From NCBI RefSeq assembly GCF_030272615.1, contig NC_081414.1, positions 1,489,501 through 1,553,500 of the forward strand: 64,000 nucleotides of DNA, read 5' to 3'. The notes beneath the pieces are model-generated. The model worked only from the letters and a program-made list of their open reading frames with translations. It made no database searches and was not told the DNA's origin. This document shows, piece after piece, positions 55,759 through 64,000 of this stretch. Source of the DNA: Cryptomeria japonica. Lineage: Eukaryota; Streptophyta; Pinopsida; Cupressales; Cupressaceae. Numbering within the stretch: position 1 is the first letter of the stretch; each line of letters starts with the position of its first letter. The translations under genes and the position numbers were made by a program.

Positions 55759-56850
55759 AGTGTAAGAAAGTTAGTTCATGCAAAGGAATGCATATCTTTG
55801 TTGAGAACCAATCTTATACTCTACACTAGGATGGATCAGTAGTTCCATAAACTGTTTAGATTTATCCTTTTACAACCATCTATAATTGGAAATATAAAAT
55901 ATTCAATTACAACTTGAAATTATAACAAATTGGTGAAATTATATCTTTGCACATAAAAATTACAAATTAATTTATACAAAAATAAAATGTACTAATCTTA
56001 GAGAATATTCTGGAACTTTGTGGAAGCCTCAGCCATGAACACCAGTGTGTGTCGCGAATGTCCTTGCGTTGAGCTGTTGTCCAATATAGATCCAAAAAAG
56101 AATGTACAAAATGTCTACAACTTGTTCCTGCACGCACATAATGAATATAGCGAGCACATTGCACTTAAAATGGCAAAAAGATAGGAAACTAACTATAATA
56201 TCCAAAAGCTATAAAAATTGAAGAAAACACTGAAAGGAGAGGGAAAGGAGAGGGAAGGCATCGCTAAATATTGTTACTGGCTTCCAATAGAGAACTTGCA
56301 CACAAGGATAAAAAGAATAATGTTTTTGTTTGGTTGTTTGAAGGGGTCTGCCTTAGTCAAATCTCTATTTTGCTGTTTCTACCTCTATGGCAGCCAAGAT
56401 TTTTGAAAGATGTGTATAAAGAAATTCAAATATGATTGAATGTATGATAGCTAATAAAATGATCTGATTGCACTATGCTAACACCAAGAATCTTTAAATG
56501 CTAGCATAGAGTGGTAAACAAAGTAGGAAGGAGACAAAAAAATTAAACGAGATCACCTGGAAGCTGTGAAAAACCTCTTAAGGGAAGTATTGTTGCTTTT
56601 GTAATGTATCCCATCTCAAGAAAATGTCATGCAAAATGAGAGAGAGCTTCTTAAAATTTTTTAGAGCTGAATATGTGAGAGAGTGTAAAAAATCAACTTC
56701 CTTCTTGGCAAGTTGAGTTGATTTTGTCCAATGTGATTGCATGCAGGAGTGTTACTTCTGGAATATCCTTGGGAAGGTAATGCTTCAATGGCCATTGGAA
56801 CTGCAAAATTTCATGTGATGCTGGCATGTCACACAAACGTTTGCATGCAG
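55759..56850. repeat. Dispersed repeat, copy 2
   Basis: Collinear with 28965-31470 but without the 1,067-bp insertion and with a single unit of the 274-bp duplication. It begins right after the TRIM TSD. ORFs inside are short and not conserved between the copies. Confidence 0.75.
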
Positions 56851-57461
56851 TGCTCCTGTCTAGAAAATTTGTACTAGTCAGATTGGGGGCAAATAGTGCC
56901 AAATACAAGGCACATGCAAATGTGTGTCAAAGGGAGAAGACTTACTTAGGGGGAGAACTAGTCATGGGAAGACTAACAAGTTGAAACCCAAGGAGATTGG
57001 CTTGTGCAATGTTTTTCACAATCTTTTTGAATGATGCATATAAATTGAGTTACTAAAAGGATTGGATATCTCCCTAATATTTGATGCATCTAGTTTTATT
57101 CTTTTCTTAGGCAAGATGAGTCAATTGATGTAGAAGTACAACCACTGGATAACATTGATTGGAAAAGGTAGATACTCAAAAACAAGCAAGTTGAAATAAC
57201 ATAGATCTTTTGATGAGCACTTTAAAAGGAAGACATGACAAAGTGAGCACAAAGGATATCTCATTTGTTGGGAGAGTAATTGGTCTTTCAAAATTAAAAG
57301 AGTAGAAATTACAAGATCACAAATAAAACTATAGGTGAACTTGCTAGCTCAATGATGCAGACCTAGATTAGGGGCTTGATTACAAACTACTCAATGTAGC
57401 TACACTAAATACGAATCAACACGCTCAATAATTTTGGACGCAACAATTGAATGACAATAGT
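56851..57461. other. No gene seen
   Basis: AT-rich sequence with no supported ORF or repeat partner in the window. Confidence 0.35.
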
Positions 57462-59717
57462 TGTAATGCCCCTTTTTGTAAATGCCCTAGTTTTTGCCTT
57501 AAAATCACAATTCCAAGAAACTTTCCTACTAGGGTTAGGAACATAAACTGAATCATAAGATATCTCTAATAATCTACTTTATTGGGGAAATTCATGTAAT
57601 GTCCCCACTTTGAAATAGAATTTAATAATAAATAATAATAATAAAATTAAAATATAAAAAATAAAATTATAATATAAAGAATATAATTAATTAAAATTTA
57701 ATTAAGCTAATGAATGGTCAAAAGACATGGAAGGAAAATTTGTGACTCCCTCAACAATGAGATATAAAAGGGAGAAGAGAACTTCATTTGAGGGGGATAA
57801 TTTGGAAATCAGAAGTGCAGATTTGATTTAAATAAGAAGTGCGGATCTGATTGTGAAAGGTTGTGTCCCTTTCAAAGGGCAAAAATAATGAAGAGTTGCA
57901 TTCTTTCAAAGGGTGCTAATGGTGAAAGGGTGTGTCTCTTTCCAAAGGGCATACATGATGAAGAGGTGTGACCTCTCCCTCTCCCTCACATTGAGAGATA
58001 TGAAGGAAAGGAATCAAAAGCATCCAGTAACATCACCATGGATTGGATCAGATCAAAACTGTTATTAAGTTACAAGCAGTAACATATTTTTTCTTGGTGA
58101 TGTGCATGTGAACGTGTTTAATAAGTATGTTTGATATATGAAGCCCGATAATGTTCTTATACAAAATTAATAGTAATATTAATATGGATTGCAATATGTA
58201 TGACAATCATACTTAATTTCATATATATTCATAATACATAAGAAATTAGTATACTTAGTCTAAATCATGTTATCACTGTCAATATTTAAGAAGATGGGAA
58301 TGATATGTTCCAAAGAGGGGTAGTCTAAATCCAAGCAATAGGTTAAGTCCCAAGATAGGGTGAGGATCAACGACCCAAAAGCCTTGAGGGTATAGACCCG
58401 AGATAGGTAAGGGCTTGGATTTGTAAACTTTGAGGGAACCTGTTGTATTTGGTCTCTAAGCACTTAGGTAACATACATAGACCCTTCTCCCTTAAAACTG
58501 AAGTAGTAGCAAGGTCTGATATCTATATTAAGAACTATGAATAATGAAATTAATCATCTAATGAGGAAAATAATTAAGCACTTGTTAATAACTAATAAAT
58601 TGAATGTAATGTCCCCACTTTAGCAGTTGACCAAGTGTATGTGCGTTAGCCTATCTCTACATGGTCCCGAGGGACAAGATTTACTCTGAGAAATCTGAAC
58701 AGGGAAAAAATACTGTAGCTATGGGAAGACCAGTTTACTCAATTCTACTTATGCATGCAAATGTCAAAATTGATTTCCTTCACAAGTCTTTATGGATGCA
58801 TGCTAATACAACACCTTAATCTCAACAACAATACCAAAACTCTCTGGAAAATTGTTCATTACAACACCAGAAATCAATTGGCTCTATGAGCACCCAACCA
58901 GCTGGTCCAACCTTTCAGAAATTGCTCATCTTGGGTCCATCACCTAAGTGACAGAATCGTGAAGGCTCAAAAATTTCTCCCAATCTCCTTCAATCTCATT
59001 GGGAAGGAACATGGAGAATTAAAGATGTTTTTAGTTTGAACCAGAAACCTAAAGGTCTATAAATGGACAAAATAATGCTTTCTTGACACTTCCTCTTGCA
59101 TATTCAAACTGGATGACTTTTCTGCTTTTTGTCGACCAACTGTTACAAAACCTATTTTTTCATTAGGTGTGGCTAGAAAACCACCCCCTTTTTAATGAGA
59201 CTGCTTCAATAGTTAGGAAACTAAAACTTTTAACAAGGGTGGTTAGGAAACCGTCACATCGTTGCTAAATTTGACCTCCATTTTTTGAAAGACTGTTTAC
59301 ATACAGACTTGAAATGAAGTCGATTTTTTGAAAGTGCATAAATTGTTGAGAGGAATTTGAATATGTAATAATATTCAAGTTTTGATGCCACCAAAGTACT
59401 ATTTTAATCCCTACAGCACAATGGCATCTATGATTTCAACTGTGGTTGAAATCAATCAATGAATTAAAATTTCTCTTTGCCAAAGTCTATTTTATGACGT
59501 CTGATTACATCTTGAACCCTCTCCAACATTGAACTCTCTGATTCTGTATTTTGGAGCACACCTCCCTAGTACAGACGCTTTTGGCCCTCAAAAGCTTAGC
59601 AGCACCAGCAAATGGGAATGACTACCAATTATAAACATTGTCGTTCATGGGGCTTACAACATTGCCCTCGTAACTTGGGGTCTTACAAATATTGCCCTCT
59701 TAACTTGGGGACTTACA
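57462..59717 (+). repeat. Clustered or nested LTRs of the TGTAATGTCCCC family
   Basis: LTR-like starts occur at 57462 (TGTAATGCCCC), 57595 and 58605 (both TGTAATGTCCCCACTTT). The block closes at 59717 with GGGGACTTACA, resembling the end of the solo LTR at 37685. The flanks ATTCA (before 57595) and ATTCC (after 59717) could be a mutated TSD. No ORF is supported. It reads best as one LTR inserted into another. Confidence 0.5.
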
Positions 59718-59720
59718 ATT
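59647..59720. repeat. Short triple repeat GGGGNCTTACAA...GCCCTC
   Basis: GGGGCTTACAACATTGCCCTC is followed about 28 bases later by GGGGTCTTACAAATATTGCC and then GGGGACTTACAATTCC. Confidence 0.6.
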
Positions 59721-60436
59721 CCAAGCTTGCAACATTAATGTGAAAGCAAACATTGAACTCAACATTAATGTAAAGGGAGTTTTTTTGATACCAGCAACAA
59801 AAGTTACCCAACATGTAGGCTACTCAAAATGCATATACCAACAGCATTCATGTGTAGTTCTGCTCACCATGAGTGCTCTTCTTACCTCCTTCAATAACAC
59901 AATTGCTTTGCAACTTGCTCCCCAGCATAGCAGAACCTTTGGAACAAGACTCCTTTTTTCCTCCTGTCATAAAAAACCTAGTTTGGAAAAATCTGCCGTA
60001 ACTTCTACTTGAGGGCATGCGATAACGAAAACATGCATGGTTCAGCTTGCCACAGCTGTGATGTGCATACAATAGTAATCCTATGCATGCTACAGTCTCT
60101 GAGGTTACTGAATGAGGTGAATACTTTCATGATACCACAAAGAAGATGCTACTATTTGTATATTTTAGTGACAATTTGCATGGAAAATGTGAAAACAAAT
60201 GTGTTGTCACCACTTTAATTTATGTGGCTGCTCATATATTGACTCCCCAATTGACCCCATGGTTTCTCCATTCTCCATGCCTTCTCTTACAAATGGAGCT
60301 AGTTCCCTTTATGTTCAACAAGTGGATTATGTGCAATAAATTTGATGACTATGAATGCTAACTAACTTTGCAGCTATATCCAAACAGAGCCTTCTTTTTA
60401 ACCAATACCTCTTGAATCGGGGATGAGGAATCCTTT
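59721..60436. other. No gene seen
   Basis: Several ORFs of 69-90 codons overlap on both strands without domain signatures. I support none of them. Confidence 0.35.
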
Positions 60437-60742
60437 CTAGGTTGCTCCATCTTGATGGCTTCTTAGTTCAATGGCTTTGCTTCTTCTTTTCCTACACTTT
60501 TCATAGTAGGTGCTTGAACAAATTTCTTTTCCTGTCTTGTTGGTGCCTCTTCCCTCTTGGAATGCCCTTTGCAATTCTTTGGATAGAATTTTGGATGCAT
60601 GAACATTTTGCATGCCAGTGCCTCTTACTATGAATGAAAAAATTCTTGTCCATGCCTTGGCAAAATTATCCTTCCTCTTGAAGGTTTTAGGCTCTACATT
60701 GGCATAGTTCTTCCAACATGTAGCTAAACATTGGTTATTCAA
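60437..60742 (-). other. Unrecognised 101-codon ORF
   Basis: A basic, Lys/Arg-rich frame (MNNQCLATCWKNYANVEPKT, KDNFAKAWTRIFSFIV, YEKCRKRRSKAIELR). It does not match a family I know, and no splice or promoter evidence was seen. It could be a TE or gene-fragment shadow. Confidence 0.2.
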
Positions 60743-60757
60743 AGCAGAAAATGAACA

Positions 60758-61264
60758 TTGGTATGCAAAACCCCCATTAATGGGGTTTCTGGAGTTGATT
60801 CTTTTTTACTAAGAGCTAAGGCATCATGGAATCCTCTAGATATCAGATGGGTCAAACTAAATTTTGACGAGGCTTCTAGGAGAAACCCGGGACCCTTTGG
60901 GACTGGATGCATTGTTCATAACCCTCAAGGGCAAACTCTCTTCACATCCTCTCGCCCATTGATTTTGAGAACCAATGATGAAGCAGAATATCGGACACTT
61001 ACTCATGGATTGGAGATTTGTGTTTTGCATCAGATTTCACATTTGGAAATTGAAGGGGATTCATTGGTTGTGATCAATGGCCTAAGGAGGCAAAGCACAC
61101 CAAGTTGGAAATTACAAGCTTTATTAGAAAAGGCCCTGACCTATGTTCGCCATATCCCTAATGTGCTCTTCAACCATATTTATTGTGAAGATAATGGAGA
61201 GGCTGGTTGCTTGTCCAACCTAGCTGTTGACGGGACTGCTACCTACACATCTACCTTAGGTTAA
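60758..61264 (+). pseudogene. LINE-type RNase H domain fragment
   Basis: The 168-codon frame has WVKLNFDEASRRNPGPFGTG (first catalytic Asp), LRTNDEAEYRTLTHGLEI (Glu) and LEIEGDSLVVINGLRR (second Asp). This is the RNase H-like domain found at the C-terminus of plant LINE polyproteins and in related host proteins (RVT_3). The last catalytic position is lost: the usual RxxNxxADxLAN appears as DNGEAGCLSNLA. No LINE reverse transcriptase precedes it, so it is an isolated 3' fragment, as 5'-truncated LINEs leave. Confidence 0.7.
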
Positions 61265-62276
61265 AAGATGAGCTGTGATGGCGGATCCGACTCCTATCTT
61301 CATTTGGCTTTCAGAACCTCGAGGGCGATGTCAGCCGATTATTTACCTTAATGTTGGGAAAGGTCTTTTCCACAGTAACCAATTTTAACAGGCGTCAAGC
61401 TTACATAGCCACTTGTGGACATGTGGTCCTTGCGCCGGCCTACAGTTCAACTTGTGTCTTTTCACTATTGTATCCGTGCTTTCATCTTGCATTTAAAAGA
61501 TTATAATCTTCAAACATTAAGTGTTGGTAATTACTTCTTATGGGCTTATCATCTATGACGACCATTATTATCTTTTGCTATGGAGAATGCAGTTCTATCT
61601 GGTTCGTGTGACTCCCATTCAGAGTGTATTATAAAGGGTCGGAGGAATCAGTTTATGGGCATTTGTCTTCTTACAACTGATAAGTTGAGCTTAGGATCTA
61701 AGATGGATACTCCTATTGTTCTGCTCAGTCCTTGAAGGCAAATGGCCTTCTATGGTTTTCCGTTTTATTATAGACCATCGTCTAAAGGTGATCTTTTTAG
61801 TGCCTAATGGGTTGCTGATGGAAGCTGTTAAGATGGTCCTGGGGGAAGAGTTTTGGACTGTTGATGACCGCCATAGGGTCAATATGGATATACCGTCCAA
61901 ATTTGTTGCATCTCTCCTAGATTTGGGAGAGCTGAAGAGTTGGGTGCAGTAGCTGGTCGAGTAGGTGGTGCATTCAGAATTTATGGCTAATCTGGATGCG
62001 GTTTGGCTTGGGGTTGGAATCCCTAGCCCTAGTGACGTTCCTCACTTTCTCAATAAGAGAGCTCTGGTGATTTGGTTCTTGTTCTTGGGTAATTTTAAGA
62101 CAACTTCAGTTCTGGAGCATTGTCGTCATGCGGCTGAGGGATTTCAGTTCCTCAAATGTTTCTTCGACCTAGAACCTGCCCCTGATATAGATTGCATGAA
62201 GGACTTCACCAAGAAGTTGATGAAGGAGCGTCAACTTGAACTTGAGGAGGAAGCTGGTGAAGCTAACGAGCCCTAG
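61265..62276 (+). pseudogene. Unrecognised decayed ORF
   Basis: A frame from about 61716 to 62276 reads VFRFIIDHRLKVIFLVPNGL, VLGEEFWTVDDRHRVNMDIP, SKFVASLLDLGELKSWVQ, then two TAGs (61950, 61962). It continues EFMANLDAVWLGVGIPSPSD and ERQLELEEEAGEANEP. The upstream frame (61500-61715) is also partly open with stops. It looks protein-derived and resembles retroelement extra ORFs in style, but I cannot name a family. Confidence 0.4.
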
Positions 62277-62514
62277 GTGTTTCTTTTCAGAGAATTCTCC
62301 TGTGTTACCTATGTAGTCTCTTTAGTTTCTGTTAAGTTTAAGATATTTTGTTTCAAACAAATGATAATATGTAATGGCTAAGTTAGTTTTGGCTGTGTCG
62401 TTGCTTCTTGCTCATTTTACATCTTGACATTGCAAATTGCATTTTGTTGGTAGCACTGGTTCAAGACAGGTGGGGGGTAATAGGATTGGCCACATTTTAG
62501 GGGTCCTCTGCCTA

Positions 62515-62655
62515 CTTAATTAACCTGCTAGAGTACTTAATCGACCTGCGCTAATTAATCAGTGAATTAATAAGCCTGCTAGCCCCCCACCAATTATACT
62601 TGCTAGAATAACCATCCAATTAATCAGCTTGCTAGAATAACAATTAATCAGGGGC
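62515..62655. repeat. Degenerate CTGCTAGAATAA / AATTAATCAG repeats
   Basis: Short irregular units combining (C/T)TGCTAGA and TTAATCAG recur about five times. Confidence 0.45.
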
Positions 62656-64000
62656 TTGGCTCTGATGGGTTCGTTTGTTGCGAGCTGTAATGGGTTAGCT
62701 CTGATCTATTGTAGATTCTAAAAGAAAGAATGGATGGGCTAGGGCTTCCTTTTGCCACTTTTATTTTTCTATTGTTTCCTTGTCAAGTTTCTTTTGGAGC
62801 GTCTCTTCTGCAGGTTGAGTTGGTAGTGGGGGATATGTACCCTGTAGAATGTTTATCTATTCATTTTGCCCCTATTATTATAAGGGAATCACTGTTGATA
62901 TTTCTGATTTCTGCATACATTTTCCTTCTTGCTGCCTCTGAGAACATTGCTGCATGAGTGGCCAATTGAGCAGCTTCAACAGGGGTAGTGTCTTGAAGCC
63001 TATGTACAATAAGATGTCCTACAATTCTATGGGGGTGCCAATCCATCTGCCGTGATTAATCAAATTGGTGAAGCTGCTGCCCATTAGGGTTTCACATGTT
63101 TTGCTGTAAACTTGGTTTAGATAGGCCTTTTCAGGGATGGTCTGACTTGTTATTTTGGATCTGGGTATGGGCTGGTTGAACCTTTGCATTCTGTATAATC
63201 ACTGTATATTTTGTTTAATATTAATAAAAAAAACTGCTCATTTACTTAAAAAATCAATGATATGCAAACCAACATTCTTGAGCTGCATGGTGTCTTTTTT
63301 AACAAATGAGGCAAACAAGACTTGTCTCTTGCTTACCTTGTTGAATGCCTATTTGAACTCTTTTATTTCCTCCATGGGCTGCCTTGAGCTGGCTGGTTTA
63401 TGCAAGTTTCATGAGGTTGTGATGCTCTACTTCTTCCTTTGGGAAGCTCTCTTCTGTTGGGAGCTGATTTGCAATCCTCTGTAGTGCCTGCCTAAGGTAT
63501 TTCAAAATAAAAAATTGCATCCATCAATTTTCTGCTAGCCTGGAAAAACTGTTCATTGCTGATCATAAAATGGAAGATGTTAGGCGGTGGCAGGCAGACC
63601 TTTTAAACAGGATAGCTGAACCACTAAAGCAGCCAATCCTCTAATAATGTGGCACATTTATTCTTAACACCTGTGATTTCCCTCAAACAAAGACTAAGTG
63701 ATAATTAACTAAAAGTCACAAGGTTTCTGAAGGGTCTTAACGATTGGAGATATAAGTGGTATATAAAGAGGATAAATCAAAGGGAAAAAGTCATCAATAT
63801 ATGAAGAAATATTATATATTTTTACTTGTGAATTATTCAACCACCGAGGACGAAACCACTCAAAGATTGGATATTTAAGGATGGAAATCCTTAATTTCTC
63901 TTACCAAGTTAGTGGACAAAAACCCCTAACTTCAGATAGAAATTTAGAAAACATTTCAAGATGTTTATACAAGAGAGGAAGCTGCAAAATTGAAGAAAGA
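62656..64000. other. No supported gene
   Basis: ORFs of 61-109 codons are present on both strands (for example 63155-63484) but none has a domain, codon signal or flanking signals. The end of the window is AT-rich spacer. Confidence 0.35.

Noticed and set aside
63155-63484. 109-codon hydrophobic ORF
   Set aside because: No family match, no signals, and similar ORFs arise by chance in AT-rich DNA.
1-64000. CRISPR array, bacterial operon or organellar origin
   Set aside because: No spacer-repeat structure and no operon layout; LTR elements and the SUVH gene show plant nuclear DNA.

Overview
This window is nuclear DNA from a seed plant with a large, repeat-rich genome. A gymnosperm (conifer-like) source is my best guess. 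The reasons are many decayed Ty3/gypsy elements carrying extra ORFs after the integrase, very long intergenic stretches, and CpG depletion outside a few young-looking islands. The species cannot be fixed from the sequence. Only one gene looks intact: an intronless-CDS SUVH-type histone H3K9 methyltransferase (SRA + pre-SET + SET + post-SET) at 18420-21599 on the + strand. Nearly everything else is transposon or simple repeat.

Layout. 1-400: a block dense in TCGA/ATCGATGA motifs. 680-3736: a ~1,018-codon retroelement-type 'extra ORF' with two in-frame TAGs. 4673-12121 (-): a Ty3/gypsy element with gag, protease, a 734-codon open RT-RNase H-integrase stretch and an Asp-tRNA-type primer site. 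12618-16070 (+): the 3' part of another LTR element ending in a 935-bp LTR. 16071-17040: degenerate telomere-like CCCTAAA/AAATTGAA repeats. 18420-21599: SUVH. 22508-27544: a Ty1/copia carcass with both LTRs, a Met-tRNA primer site and a broken gag, its interior replaced by other repeats. 28965-31470 and 55759-56850: two copies of a dispersed repeat, the first carrying a 1,067-bp CpG-rich insertion with a TGGAA target-site duplication (TSD) and a 274-bp internal duplication. 33398-45148: an 11.75-kb gypsy element (TSD GGGGT) sitting inside an older ORF and itself split by a 2.19-kb solo LTR (TSD ACGAA). 47440-49024 (-): a gypsy protease remnant. 52144-52476: three identical 111-bp repeats. 53570-54436: an 867-bp hAT-like non-autonomous DNA transposon (17-bp terminal inverted repeats (TIRs), 8-bp TSD). 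55420-55753: a complete 334-bp miniature LTR retrotransposon (TRIM) whose LTRs each contain a tRNA-like Pol III promoter. 57462-59717: clustered LTR starts of the TGTAATGTCCCC family. 60758-61264: a LINE-type RNase H.

How it fits together. The window records layers of transposition around one chromatin gene. Two insertions in the 33-45 kb nest can be removed in silico to give continuous reading across the empty site. Premature stops in the dead elements are mostly TAG, and seven of them fall where the protein family has, or probably has, Gln. That is the expected scar of CAG-to-TAG deamination at CHG-methylated cytosine, the pathway in which SUVH proteins act. The most unusual object is the tRNA-promoter TRIM at 55.4 kb.
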